64,000 bases of DNA from an uncultured bacterium (GCA_937920515.1 CALEUG010000011.1:47114-111113), one strand, 5' to 3'; shown: positions 1 through 9,470, counted from the stretch's first letter. A program made the numbers and translations. The notes: generated by a model from the sequence alone, not told the origin.

Positions 1-639
1 GACGGAGAGAAGCTGAAAGAATACATCCGCTGGCTGGCGGACAGGATCATCAGGCTGAGACCCCGGGAAGATTACCGGCCCGACCTGCACATCGATGTTT
101 ACGGCACCATCGGCCTGATTTTTGAGGGCAACCTGGACCGGGTTGCAGACTATCTCGCTTCCCTGGAAAAGGAAGCCGGCGGATTTAACCTCTACATTGA
201 AGGACCGGTTGACCTGGAAGAGAAGTACCGGCAGCTGGAGGGCCTGGCCAGGATAACCCGGAAGCTGGAAGCTCTGGGCTCCAGGGTGAAAATCGTGGCC
301 GACGAGCACTGCAACACCCTGGAAGACATCCGCGAGTTCACCGACGCCCGGGCCTGCCACATGATCCAGATCAAGACCCCGGACCTGGGGGGTATCCAGA
401 ATGTGGCCGAGAGCAACCTGTACTGCAAGAACCACGGAATAGAGGCCTACCAGGGAGGGACCTGCAACGAAACCGACATTTCGGCCATCGCCTGCGTCCA
501 CGTGGCCATGGCCACCCGCCCCGACCGGATGCTGGCCAAGCCCGGAATGGGTTTTGACGAGGGTTTCATGATTGTGAATAATGAGATGGAAAGAATCATC
601 CAGGTCCTGAAGATGAAACACGGGGAGAGAAAGAAATGA
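1..639 (+). CDS. mal: Methylaspartate ammonia-lyase, C-terminal part (5' end outside window)
   Basis: This enzyme of the enolase superfamily deaminates (2S,3S)-3-methylaspartate to mesaconate, the second step of glutamate fermentation by the methylaspartate route. The reading frame is open from base 1 and gives 212 residues, about half of the usual ~413. The family's metal ligands are visible: Asp of HIDVYG (codon at 94), Glu of IEGP (199) and Asp of VADEH (301). The catalytic Lys of QIKTPDLGG is at 373 and the conserved Cys of GGTCNET at 463. The stop overlaps the start of the next gene (ATGA), so it belongs to the operon running to 4953. The preceding step, glutamate mutase, would lie upstream of the window. 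The identification is firm; only the N-terminal half is unseen. Confidence 0.95.
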   Translation, partial: DGEKLKEYIRWLADRIIRLRPREDYRPDLHIDVYGTIGLIFEGNLDRVADYLASLEKEAGGFNLYIEGPVDLEEKYRQLEGLARITRKLEALGSRVKIVADEHCNTLEDIREFTDARACHMIQIKTPDLGGIQNVAESNLYCKNHGIEAYQGGTCNETDISAIACVHVAMATRPDRMLAKPGMGFDEGFMIVNNEMERIIQVLKMKHGERKK

Positions 640-2015
640 GCCAGAAAAACACCGGCAGAAAACTCCCGCCCTTTAAGATTCTATCCACCACGGCCATCCT
701 GGGCTACGGCTTTCCCGAAAGCTCTTTCCGAAAGGGGTTGAGCCGCAAACCCGACCTGATTGCGGCTGATGCCGGCTCGACTGACCCCGGTCCCTACTAC
801 CTTGGTGCCGGAAAGTCATTTACCAACCGTTCGGCCGTCAAGCGCGACCTGCGCCTGATGATCAAGGCCGGTGTACAGAACAACATTCCGGTGGTCATCG
901 GCACGGCCGGGGGTTCTGGCGCCCGCCCCCACCTTGAGTGGTGCCTGGAGATTGTCAGGGAGATAGCCCGGGAAGAAGACCTTCATTTCAAGCTGGGCAT
1001 TGCCTACGGCGACGTGGACAAAGAGACGGTGAAAAAGGCCCTTAAAGAAAAAAGGATAAAGCCCCTGGCCTTTGCCCCCAGGCTCACACCGCAGGTGGTT
1101 GAGAAGAGCGAAAACATAGTGGCCCAGATGGGGGTGGAACCTTTCATCAAGCTCCTGCAGGAAGGATGTCAGGTGGTGGTGGCCGGCCGTTCCTACGACC
1201 CGGCAGTTTTCGCCGCCCTGCCCATTTCTCTGGGCTACGACCCGGGACTGGCCCTCCATCTCGGTAAAATACTGGAGTGCGCGGCCATTGCGGCCACGCC
1301 TGGCTCGGGCTCTGACTGTGCCCTGGGAATTCTGGAAGATGACTCTTTCATCCTGGAAGCTCTTTCGCCCGAAAGAAAGTTCACCCCGCAGTCGGCCGCG
1401 GCCCATACCCTTTACGAAAAATCGGACCCCTACGAACTGCCCGGCCCGGGCGGTCTGATCAACCTGCGGGAATGTTCTTTTGAGGATATCGGCCGGGGCC
1501 GGGTCCGGGTCCGGGGCAGCCGGTTTGTGCCCGCCGAAAAGTACTGGGTTAAGCTGGAAGGCGTCCGGCTGACGGGTTACCGCTCGGTCAGCCTGGCCGG
1601 GGTGCGCGACCCGATCATGATTTCGAAAATAGATTCCATCCTCCAGGCGGTCGAAGACCGGGCCCGGGACATCATGAAGATCAAACCCGAAGAAGGACGG
1701 ATTTTCTTCCACGTTTACGGGAAAAATGGCGTGATGGGCGAGCTGGAACCGGTAAAAAAGACGGCCAGCCACGAGCTGGGCCTGGTCATAGAGGCCATCG
1801 GCCGCAGCCAGGAAGAGGCCGACGCCCTGCTGGCCGTAACCCGCTCGGCCCTCCTTCATTATGGATACGAAGGCCGGATTGCCACCGCCGGAAACCTGGC
1901 CTTTCCCTTCTCTCCCTCGGACGTGGCCATGGGTAAAGTTTACGAGTTCTCCATCTACCACCTGATGCAGGTTGAGGACCCTGCCTTCTTCAGAACAGAA
2001 ACGGAAGAATTATAA
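636..2015 (+). CDS. AtuA / DUF1446 family protein
   Basis: A 459-residue protein of the acyclic terpene utilisation AtuA family (DUF1446). Characteristic segments are AADAGSTDPGPYYLG near the N-terminus, VVIGTAGGSGARPH, and VVAGRSYDPAVFAALP in the middle. The biochemical role of the family is not established. In fermenters it recurs beside methylaspartate ammonia-lyase together with the small DUF4387 protein, and the same order is kept here. Start ATG overlaps the stop of the ammonia-lyase by four bases, so translation is probably coupled. A function linked to mesaconate or citramalate metabolism is inferred from context only. A long open frame on the opposite strand is a high-GC shadow. Confidence 0.88.
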   Translation: MSQKNTGRKLPPFKILSTTAILGYGFPESSFRKGLSRKPDLIAADAGSTDPGPYYLGAGKSFTNRSAVKRDLRLMIKAGVQNNIPVVIGTAGGSGARPHLEWCLEIVREIAREEDLHFKLGIAYGDVDKETVKKALKEKRIKPLAFAPRLTPQVVEKSENIVAQMGVEPFIKLLQEGCQVVVAGRSYDPAVFAALPISLGYDPGLALHLGKILECAAIAATPGSGSDCALGILEDDSFILEALSPERKFTPQSAAAHTLYEKSDPYELPGPGGLINLRECSFEDIGRGRVRVRGSRFVPAEKYWVKLEGVRLTGYRSVSLAGVRDPIMISKIDSILQAVEDRARDIMKIKPEEGRIFFHVYGKNGVMGELEPVKKTASHELGLVIEAIGRSQEEADALLAVTRSALLHYGYEGRIATAGNLAFPFSPSDVAMGKVYEFSIYHLMQVEDPAFFRTETEEL

Positions 2016-2024
2016 GGGGGAAAC

Positions 2025-2366
2025 ATGACCGCAAAAACCAGAATTACGCGAAAAAATAAGAAAAACATACTCCGGGTGGCCAGGGTCATCCGTTCCAAGA
2101 ACTCTGGACCTTTCGAGCTGACTCTTGATATCATGTTCAGGGACAGGCGTCACTTCGACCTGTTCAGGGAGAAAAAGATTATTACCGCCAGGAAAATCGC
2201 CAGGCTGTACCGGATCCCGGAATCCGACGTTCTCAAGGTCGTCTACTTTGAACCGAGCCAGGCCATAAAGATTACCATGAAGAGAAAAATCCCTTCCGGG
2301 GCGCCCGGCGATACCGACATCTACGGGGCGCAGCAGCACGTGCCGCTGTTTGACCTGAGTTTTTAG
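2025..2366 (+). CDS. DUF4387 family protein
   Basis: A 113-residue soluble protein following the AtuA gene by nine bases, with GGGG six bases before ATG. The sequence contains the family's conserved ARVIRSKNSGPFELTLDIMF start and an SDVLKVVYFEPSQAIKITM segment. DUF4387 proteins are nearly always encoded next to DUF1446/AtuA, sometimes fused to it, and probably form one complex with it. No catalytic residues are known. The genetic association with methylaspartate ammonia-lyase on one side and the P-loop protein on the other supports a role as a subunit in the glutamate-fermentation cluster. The family call is solid; the function is unknown. Confidence 0.85.
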   Translation: MTAKTRITRKNKKNILRVARVIRSKNSGPFELTLDIMFRDRRHFDLFREKKIITARKIARLYRIPESDVLKVVYFEPSQAIKITMKRKIPSGAPGDTDIYGAQQHVPLFDLSF

Positions 2367-2382
2367 GAGCTGAGGGCAAATA

Positions 2383-3330
2383 ATGGACCCCAGGCAACTC
2401 ACGCGGATTGACACCTTAATTTACGCCGTGTATTACGCCCCGCGGGGCCGCTACCGTCTTTACATGGTGGCCAGCGAAATCGCCCGCCGCTACCTGACCC
2501 CGACCGACTACCTGATCGGCATCATCGGGGACGAGGGCGCGGGCAAGTCCACACTCATCCGCGGCCTTTTTCCCGGGCTGGAACTGACCAACGAGGACGA
2601 GGGTGTTAACCTGCGGCAGGCCCCGATTTATTCTTTCTCGCCTGAGGACTATTTCTCCGGACACACCTTTCACATAGACGTCCGGCACGAACTGGCCTTC
2701 ACCCAGAAATACAAGATCAAAGAAGCCATCAGGCGAGCCATAGAACACAAGCGCCGGGTGGTGGTGGAGCATTTTGACCTCATCTACGACATCCTGGGCT
2801 GCAATGCCCAGGTGCTGGTGGGCATCGGCGAGGAAATCATAGTGGCCAGGCCGACGGTCTTCGGACCTTTTCCTCAGAACATCAAGGCCATCGTCGACCG
2901 AACCATCAAGTACCGCCTGATGGCCCACTCGGCCGAAGACATCACCACGGCCATCCTGGAGCGGGACTACAACTACAAGACCCGGTCCCCGCTGATTCAC
3001 TCCGACGTCAGACACGGCTTCGTCATCAACTTTCCCGAACGCCCGAACATAGACCTGGAAGAACTGGAAAACAAAGTGCTGGAAGTCATCAAGGCCGATG
3101 TGCCCATCAGCCCGGCCGGAGAAGACACCATCCAGGTCGGCGACATCAAGATATACTGCACCGGCCCCCGCACCCACGTCGACCGCTCGGGACAGATAGA
3201 AAACTTCCGGCTGCTCAAGGAATTCCGCCTCAACCCGCTGACCAATGAGTTCATGCTGATTGGCATGGTCGGCCATAAGACCATAGCTGGCTTTGAAGAT
3301 ATAATCGAGTACATGGACATAGAAGATTAA
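2383..3330 (+). CDS. P-loop protein of methylaspartate clusters (alanyl-tRNA synthetase second additional domain-like)
   Basis: A 315-residue protein that I recognise as the type annotated 'alanine-tRNA synthetase second additional domain-containing', found in methylaspartate operons. It has a clear Walker A motif, GDEGAGKST, at residues 49-57. A histidine- and aspartate-rich segment (HIDVRHELAF) follows around residue 105. No aminoacylation catalytic core is present, so it is not a tRNA synthetase. The name reflects similarity to a C-terminal accessory domain. ATP or GTP use is inferred from the P-loop, and the substrate is unknown. It sits between DUF4387 and the fumarase with short gaps, so is probably co-transcribed. 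Shine-Dalgarno GGAGCTGAGGG precedes ATG. Confidence 0.75.
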   Translation: MDPRQLTRIDTLIYAVYYAPRGRYRLYMVASEIARRYLTPTDYLIGIIGDEGAGKSTLIRGLFPGLELTNEDEGVNLRQAPIYSFSPEDYFSGHTFHIDVRHELAFTQKYKIKEAIRRAIEHKRRVVVEHFDLIYDILGCNAQVLVGIGEEIIVARPTVFGPFPQNIKAIVDRTIKYRLMAHSAEDITTAILERDYNYKTRSPLIHSDVRHGFVINFPERPNIDLEELENKVLEVIKADVPISPAGEDTIQVGDIKIYCTGPRTHVDRSGQIENFRLLKEFRLNPLTNEFMLIGMVGHKTIAGFEDIIEYMDIED

Positions 3331-3354
3331 CCGGGCTTCGTCAGAGGATTGACC

Positions 3355-4953
3355 ATGAAATTTGAGTACACAACGATTTTTCCGCAGGAAAAAGACCGCA
3401 CCAGGTACAGGAAGCTGACTTCAAATTATGTGAAAGAGGTAAGCTGCCGCGGAGAAAAATTTTTGCTGGTCGAACCGGGTGCTCTGCGCTTCCTGGCCAG
3501 GGAAGCTTTCTCTCTGGTCAATTTTTACTTCAGGACTTCTCACCTGGAAAACCTGGCCGGCATCCTGGATGACCCGGAAGCTTCGGACAACGACCGCTTC
3601 GTGGCCGCCGCCCTCCTCAAGAACGCTATCATTTCGGCTGAAGGACTGCTGCCTCTGTGCCAGGATACCGGAACCGCCAACATCATCGGTTACAAGGGAG
3701 AGAAGGTCCTGACCGGAGTGGACGATGCCAGGTATTTAAGCCGGGGCGTTTATGACGCTTACACCAGCCTGAGCCTCAGGGCTTCTCAGAACGCCCCGCT
3801 GTCCCTTCTGGAAGAAAAAAATACGGGAAATAACCTGCCGGCCCAGGTTGAAATTTTAAGCACCGGCGGCCGCGAATACCGCTTCTACTTCATGGCCAAG
3901 GGCGGCGGCTCCTCCAACAAGACCGCCCTTTACCAGGAAAACAAATCGCTGCTGCGGGATGAGCAAACCCTGGAAGATTTCTTGCGAGAAAAAATCAGGG
4001 CCATCGGCGTGGCTGCCTGTCCGCCCTACCGGCTGGCCGTGGTCATCGGTGGACTGTCTCCGGAAATGAACGTCAAGACCGTCAAGCTGGCCAGCGCCGG
4101 CTTCCTGGATAACCTGGTTACCAGGCCGACCGGGCTGCCCCACGGCTTCAGGGACCTGGAGTGGGAGAAAAAGGTCTTGCAGATAGCCAGGGAAACCGGG
4201 CTGGGAGCCCAGTTTGGCGGCGCAGCCCTGGCCGTGGAAGCCAGGGTAATCAGGCTGCCCAGGCACGGGGGCTCATTGCCGGTAGGAATAGGCGTAAGCT
4301 GCAACGCCGACCGCAACCTGAAGGCAAAAATTAACCGTAACGGAATTTTTGTAGAAGAACTGGACAGGAACCCGGCCCGTTTTCTTAAAAAAATTGACGG
4401 CTTAAAACCGGGGGAAGCGCCGGCCATAAACCTGGACCAGCCGCTGGATTCTCTGGTCGAGGAGCTCTCCCGTTATCCGGTCGGAACCCGCCTCCGGCTG
4501 TCCGGCACCCTGATCGTGGCCCGGGACATCGCTCACCTCAGACTTAAAAAGATGCTCGATGAAGGAAAGCCCCTGCCGGAATATTTCAAGAAACATCCTG
4601 TGTATTATGCTGGCCCGGCCCGGACACCGAAGGGGCTGCCCACCGGAAGTTTCGGTCCGACCTCGGCCCAGCGGATGGACAATTACGTGGAAGATTTCAT
4701 GAAAGCCGGAGCTTCCAGGGTCATGCTGGCCAAGGGCAACCGCTCGGACCGGGTGGCCGAGGCCTGCCGGAATTACCGCGGATTTTACCTGGGAACCATT
4801 GGCGGAGCCGCTGCCCTGATGGCCAGAGAACACATAGTTTCCTCGGAACTGGTGGATTTTGAAGACCTGGGAATGGAAGCTATAAGGAAAATTGTGGTTC
4901 GCAACCTGCCGGCTTTCATCATCTTCGATTGCCGCGGCAATAAACTCTATTAA
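3355..4953 (+). CDS. Class I (Fe-S) fumarate hydratase, possible mesaconase
   Basis: An oxygen-sensitive hydro-lyase of 532 residues with the alpha and beta domains fused, as in FumA/FumB. Three cysteines expected to hold the [4Fe-4S] cluster are visible: C102 (LPLCQDTG), C222 (AACPPYR) and C316 (GVSCNAD). The beta domain has GPTSAQRMD and ends in the family's FIIFDCRGNKLY-type tail. The ATG at 3355 is preferred over a TTG six bases upstream because AGAGGA lies six bases before it. Class I fumarases of some bacteria also hydrate mesaconate to (S)-citramalate. As the last gene of an operon that makes mesaconate, it may do that here. Fumarase versus mesaconase cannot be decided from sequence. 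Confidence 0.92.
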   Translation: MKFEYTTIFPQEKDRTRYRKLTSNYVKEVSCRGEKFLLVEPGALRFLAREAFSLVNFYFRTSHLENLAGILDDPEASDNDRFVAAALLKNAIISAEGLLPLCQDTGTANIIGYKGEKVLTGVDDARYLSRGVYDAYTSLSLRASQNAPLSLLEEKNTGNNLPAQVEILSTGGREYRFYFMAKGGGSSNKTALYQENKSLLRDEQTLEDFLREKIRAIGVAACPPYRLAVVIGGLSPEMNVKTVKLASAGFLDNLVTRPTGLPHGFRDLEWEKKVLQIARETGLGAQFGGAALAVEARVIRLPRHGGSLPVGIGVSCNADRNLKAKINRNGIFVEELDRNPARFLKKIDGLKPGEAPAINLDQPLDSLVEELSRYPVGTRLRLSGTLIVARDIAHLRLKKMLDEGKPLPEYFKKHPVYYAGPARTPKGLPTGSFGPTSAQRMDNYVEDFMKAGASRVMLAKGNRSDRVAEACRNYRGFYLGTIGGAAALMAREHIVSSELVDFEDLGMEAIRKIVVRNLPAFIIFDCRGNKLY

Positions 4954-5160
4954 CCTTAACCAGAAAAGGAAAATACGAAACTCGTCTTCTAATTTCCATT
5001 CTGCCTGTCTCTCGAAAGCCTGTCATCTGGCGTTTTCTGCCAAGGCAGAACCGCAGGTTTATGACTGGATACGAGCCTGACGGAATAATGACTGAAAGCC
5101 AGCAGTAATCTATCTGGTTGATTTGTAAAACTATATTCGCAAATTAAAAGAGACAAAAGT
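4954..5160. other. Intergenic region with left copy of a diverged direct repeat
   Basis: No gene is seen in these 207 bases. From about 5028 to 5160 the sequence resembles 6983-7140: both contain TGGCGTTTTC, then CAAG..AGAACCG, CCTGAC, ATAATGAC, AGCAGTAA, and end in ATTAAAAGA. See the separate repeat entry and finding. Confidence 0.5.
5028..5160. repeat. Diverged direct repeat, left copy
   Basis: Shares an ordered series of blocks with 6983-7140: TGGCGTTTTC, CAAG, AGAACCG, CCTGAC, ATAATGAC, AGCAGTAA, CTGG.TGA.TTG, AAAA and ATTAAAAGA. The spacing varies by insertions of up to about 12 bases. The two copies flank the AMP-binding pseudogene. Confidence 0.5.
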
Positions 5161-6836
5161 TCAGGATATATGCAGGTTGGCACCAAACGGCCTGGTTGCC
5201 TCTTTTTTCTCAGATGGACCGGCTTGGTAACCGGTCATTTCCCATTCCTTGTACTTTCTGATCGCCAGGAGCACGGAAATCGGGAGAACAGAATTTTTCC
5301 TTATCTCGGCCGGGTAGCCTTCCAGCTGCAGACTCAGGGAACCAAAGCCTTCAATTTCCAGGTCTTCTGCCTGAAGCTCATCGCGCAGGCGGTTCAGAAA
5401 ATCGTAAGCCTTTTTTTCGTCCCCGGACCTCGAAGCAGGCATCAAACATCCAGCTCTGGTCGATTATTTTTTCGGTCCAGGGATAAGCTGCCGTTACCTT
5501 GAGATAAAAATTATCGATTATGGATTTAACCAGCGACCGGCTCCCCTCGTACTTCTTGAGATTACCCGGAATGATGAAGGTGGCGCAGGCCGAGTCAACC
5601 GTTATGTTTTCGGGCAGGGCCCCGCCCGGGACCAGGTTATAGCCCGAGGCCACAATTGCCTGGTAAAGCAACGAAATGGCCCGGATGTAGAGCATGCGCC
5701 ATTCAAGCGGAGTGACCGCCGGTTGCAGGTGATAATACCTGGTGGCAAAATCCCTGATCCGGTCCTCTACACTCAGTCGGCTCAGAAAGCGGCAGCCGAT
5801 GGGTTGCCGGAAAAAACATAAGTTATCCTCCTGAAAATTGACCCCGGCAATTCAAAACAGCGGCCAGAGGTATGGTAGAGCGGCAAAAAGGACAGCAGGA
5901 CTTCGGCTTCTCCAACTTCCGGCAGAGCAGCCGCCCTGGCGAATCGCTTGGAAACCAGGTTGTATCCCGAAAAAGAAACTCCCTTGGGCTGGCCGGTGCT
6001 GCTCGAGGTGAACATTACAGTGCAGACTTCGTCCAGCGAACGACGCCGCCTGTTATTACTGTTATTAAGAGTATACTGGGCCCGGCCCGGGTGGATGCTC
6101 CTGACCTTTTCGCCCGGGAGCCCGGCCCGGATACCGGGAATCTCAAAACGACCGGTGGACAGGATTTCAAAGTTCAGGCCGGTCTTCCGCCGGAGCGAGT
6201 CCAGCAGCTTTAACCTTTCCGGAGAATCAGTAATGACAGTATTGAAGCGAAGAAGGTTGAAAATCAGCTCAAGGTTTTCCAGGCCGAAATTTGAGTTAAG
6301 CGAGGAAACCAGGATGTCATAGAGCAAGCAGGCCAGGTCGCAGCAGGCGGTATCCAGATGGTTTTCGCTAAGATGGCCACCCGCGGTTCGTCTGGATCGG
6401 ACATCAGATAGAAACTCCCGGCGAGCAATCTCAAATAGCTGGCGATTTCAGCACAGGTCCAGCGGTCTGACCGCCCCTCTGACAGGTCAACAAAAAGAAC
6501 ATGCTCGGGATTTTCTTGAACCCTGTCCTCAAAGAGCTCAAGAAGTCCGTAGTTGAAGTGCTGAATCAAGGAGAAACAGGTGTCGGCCCAGGCCCGGCAG
6601 CGCCCGGGATAACCGAGTTTACGGAGAAAAGACGAAGCTGAAGTCCGGGTCAGGTAGGCTCGAGCCAGAACCGGGTCCAGATTCTGCAGACTGCTGGATT
6701 TGATCAGGTCTTCGACCGTCTGAACGATTTCTTCAGCCCGTTGTCGGGAGATTTTCTGCGGGGAGGAGGGCAGGTCATTTAATAAATCAGAAAGCAGGCT
6801 GGCAGACTTTTTGACAGAACTATTTTCTCCGGGCAT
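5161..6836 (-). pseudogene. AMP-binding acyl-CoA synthetase-like pseudogene (frameshifts and a probable deletion)
   Basis: The remains of an AMP-forming ligase read on the minus strand in at least four pieces. A start at 6836 (MPGENSSVKK) gives a helical N-terminus and the RVAILAK segment. The frame then shifts at an A-run near 6365, where adding one A restores NHLDTACCDLACLLYDI. The second piece holds the AMP-binding signature TSSSTGQPKGVSFS and LPLYHTSG. It stops at 5782 well before adenylation motifs A5-A10, so the C-terminal core looks deleted. A third piece (SRLSVEDRIRDFATRYYH onward to about 5420) and a fourth (to 5161) continue in other frames, shifted again near 5425. I do not recognise these last two, and they could come from a second gene. 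Several independent lesions argue for genuine decay rather than one sequencing error. Confidence 0.75.
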
Positions 6837-6982
6837 TATGACCGGACAACTTTCTTTCTGAAAGTTTATCCAGAAATTACTTTTAAGTTTTGTTTTATCC
6901 TTTATTCCCGCTACAGTCAAAACAAGCGGGCACAAAATTTGGCCCCCATTCCCGGTCAGGCCGAGCTTTTCAAAATCTGGCC

Positions 6983-7140
6983 TGTGGCGTTTTCGGCAAG
7001 CGTAGAACCGTAAACTCATGGCCGGTCAGGAACCTGACCAGATAATGACCAAAAGGGTGACAATATCTGAGTGAGAGCAGTAAGCGTGATTCAGACAGCT
7101 GGCTGAATTGAAAATCTGCTTCAATGGATTAAAAGACAAA
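6983..7140. repeat. Diverged direct repeat, right copy
   Basis: Partner of the copy at 5028-5160, in the same orientation. This copy is longer by insertions around 7060-7100. No open frame or terminal inverted repeat is seen in either copy, so the element type is unknown. Confidence 0.5.
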
Positions 7141-7349
7141 AAATGAAAAAATCAGGAAACAGCTGCTGCGATTACCGGCCGCTCACTCTAACCGGTACCC
7201 TGGCATCACCCGGGGGTTGATAGCTGTTGACCTCTGTTATTTGAAAGTTCCTTACAGTCGACTTGATATCGCGCCCATAGAATTGCTTCTCTTTTTCAGG
7301 TGCAATTGTTGTCCAATGAGATTAAAATAATAAGTGGTCGGAGAAGATA

Positions 7350-9470
7350 ATGTCTTTACCATTTTATCAAAATTTCGCCAGTTACCTCAGGTTTATCAGC
7401 CTGCCGCTGACCATTTTAACATTACTTACTGTTATTTTATCATCTCCGCGGGATGCTCTTTCCCAGGAAGACCCGGCCCAGTTCAAACCAAAACATGAGA
7501 TCTCGGTCACGCTGAAACTGATCCAGGTCTACGTCACCGACAGCAAGGGCAATCCCCTGACCGACCTGGAAAAGCAGGATTTTGAAGTCTATGATAACGG
7601 TCAGAGAAAAAATTTAACAGAATTTGAAAAGCACCTGCAGGCATTCCTGCTTCCGGCCGGGGCGGAAAAGGCCACCGCCACCAGGGCCACCGAATCCGAA
7701 ACTGCCAGCCGCAAGTTCTTCCTGCTGTTTGACTACGTTTATAACAACCAGAAAGGGCTGAGGGCCACCCGCAAAGCCGCCCTGTATTTTCTCGACAACA
7801 TAACTCAGCCTGACGATGAAATCGGTATAATTACCTATTCCCTCGAAGGCGGCCTGGCCGTTCGCGAGTACCTGTCGCGCGACCACGGCAAGATTCGCCG
7901 CTTCGTGGAGGCCATCGGCCTGCGGGATTACCAGGGCAGCGTGGAAAACCTGGAGGCCAGGTACTGGCAGCAGGCCACCGAAGAAAATCCCCTCGATGTC
8001 AGCCAGAGAGGCGGGGTGGGGGCCGGAATCTGGTCCAGGCCGGAAAAGGACCCCATCATGGATTTGCCCAACGTCTCAGAGGAGATGAAAAGAGCCTTCC
8101 TGACCTCGGAAAGCCGGGTGCAGGCCCTGACCTTTATCAGGGAAATGACCAGGCTGGCGAAGGCTCTGGGCTATCTGCCCGGAATCAAACATCTCATTCT
8201 TTTTTCATCCGGCATCCCCTATTCGCTGCTTTACGGCATCCAGACGGAGGACAGGTCGGGAGGAACCTGGAGGCACGACTGGGGCCAGACTCAGCTTCAG
8301 TATTATTTAGAAGATATGCAGAAAGCTATCAGCCATGCCAACCTGGTGGTCTATGCCTTCGACACCGAAGACAGCGCATCAAGGATAAACCAGGATATCA
8401 GGCTGACCGGCATCCTGACCCTGGGGAAAATCGCCGACTATTCCGGCGGCAAGTATTTTGGCAACATCCACAACTATGCCAAAGGGCTGGAAGAAGTCCA
8501 GAAGATAACCGGTTGCTATTATGTTCTCGGCTACTACGTGGATGAACAATGGGATGGCCAGTATCACGAGGTGAAGGTCCGGGTTAAACGGCCAAAGGCT
8601 AAAGTCTACGCTCAGAAGGGTTATTTTAACCCGAAACCGTTCAAGGAGCTGACCGACCTGGAAAAACAACTCCACCTGGTCGACCTGTGCCTGAGCGAAA
8701 AACCGCTGCTGCAGGAGCCGCTGGCCCTGAAGAGCGGCGGGTTCAGTTTTTACGAAAAGGGTAAGGAACAACTGATTCTATGGACAAAGCTCGTCCGGGA
8801 AGAAATGGCCCGTCTGGCCGGAAACAGTCTGGAACTGCTTTTTGTGGTGTTCGGAGCGGATGACCGCATCGCCAGCCTGGAAAGAAAAAAGATTAAGCTC
8901 AGCTCCCTGCCAGAGACTGAAACGGGGGCAGTATATTTTTCCTCGCCGTTTGAATTGCCGGCCGGAGACTATCGCTGCCGGGTGGTGATGAGAAACCTGG
9001 AATCGGGACAATCCGCTCTCGGCATCTCTGACATCTCCCTGGGGGGTGAGAAGGGAGAAGAGCTGGCTCTTGGAGTTCCAGCCCTGCTGGTGGCCGGCGA
9101 GATTTCCGGGTATGAAAACAGTCCCCTGTTCTTTCCGCCGGGTCTTAGCCGGTACCTGCCGGTGGGTCAGACCATAAAGGCCGGCAGCGAGGAATTCTAT
9201 GCCCTTCTTAGTTGCAGCCCGGGCCGGATTGAGAACCCGGAGCTGGAATTCAAGAGCCTCCTGCTGCTATCGAAAGAAGACCGGGCGCAGCCGGTGCCCT
9301 CAGAGCTTGTCCCGCTGGCCGCCAGGAGTGAAGAGAGACGCCAGACATACCTGGTAAGAGTTAAGACAGGCCCGCTTTCTCCCGGGACCTATCATCTCTA
9401 TTTTCATGCGAATGAAAAAAAGACCGGGGTTCGGGCGGTCCGGAGCCTGACCCTCCACATCACCAATTAA
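7350..9470 (+). CDS. Secreted VWFA-related protein of the acidobacterial family
   Basis: A 706-residue exported protein. An N-terminal hydrophobic segment (about residues 12-33) is a signal peptide ending near DALSQ. The following ISVTLKLIQVYVTDSKGNPLTDLEKQDFEVYDNG is the hallmark start of the VWFA-related family that is greatly expanded in Acidobacteriota. The von Willebrand A-like region spans roughly residues 95-400. It lacks a normal DxSxS metal site (FLLFDYVYNNQKG), which is common in this family. The C-terminal 270 residues are beta-rich and unassigned. GGAGAAG precedes ATG by three bases. It is monocistronic, ended by the terminator at 9485. Role: unknown envelope or extracellular adhesion-like function. 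Confidence 0.85.
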   Translation: MSLPFYQNFASYLRFISLPLTILTLLTVILSSPRDALSQEDPAQFKPKHEISVTLKLIQVYVTDSKGNPLTDLEKQDFEVYDNGQRKNLTEFEKHLQAFLLPAGAEKATATRATESETASRKFFLLFDYVYNNQKGLRATRKAALYFLDNITQPDDEIGIITYSLEGGLAVREYLSRDHGKIRRFVEAIGLRDYQGSVENLEARYWQQATEENPLDVSQRGGVGAGIWSRPEKDPIMDLPNVSEEMKRAFLTSESRVQALTFIREMTRLAKALGYLPGIKHLILFSSGIPYSLLYGIQTEDRSGGTWRHDWGQTQLQYYLEDMQKAISHANLVVYAFDTEDSASRINQDIRLTGILTLGKIADYSGGKYFGNIHNYAKGLEEVQKITGCYYVLGYYVDEQWDGQYHEVKVRVKRPKAKVYAQKGYFNPKPFKELTDLEKQLHLVDLCLSEKPLLQEPLALKSGGFSFYEKGKEQLILWTKLVREEMARLAGNSLELLFVVFGADDRIASLERKKIKLSSLPETETGAVYFSSPFELPAGDYRCRVVMRNLESGQSALGISDISLGGEKGEELALGVPALLVAGEISGYENSPLFFPPGLSRYLPVGQTIKAGSEEFYALLSCSPGRIENPELEFKSLLLLSKEDRAQPVPSELVPLAARSEERRQTYLVRVKTGPLSPGTYHLYFHANEKKTGVRAVRSLTLHITN

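Noticed and set aside
816..1961. Long open frame opposite the AtuA gene
   Set aside because: It is a mirror of GC-rich codons; the encoded sequence is low in recognisable motifs and rich in Gly, Arg and Pro, while the plus strand has a clear family match.
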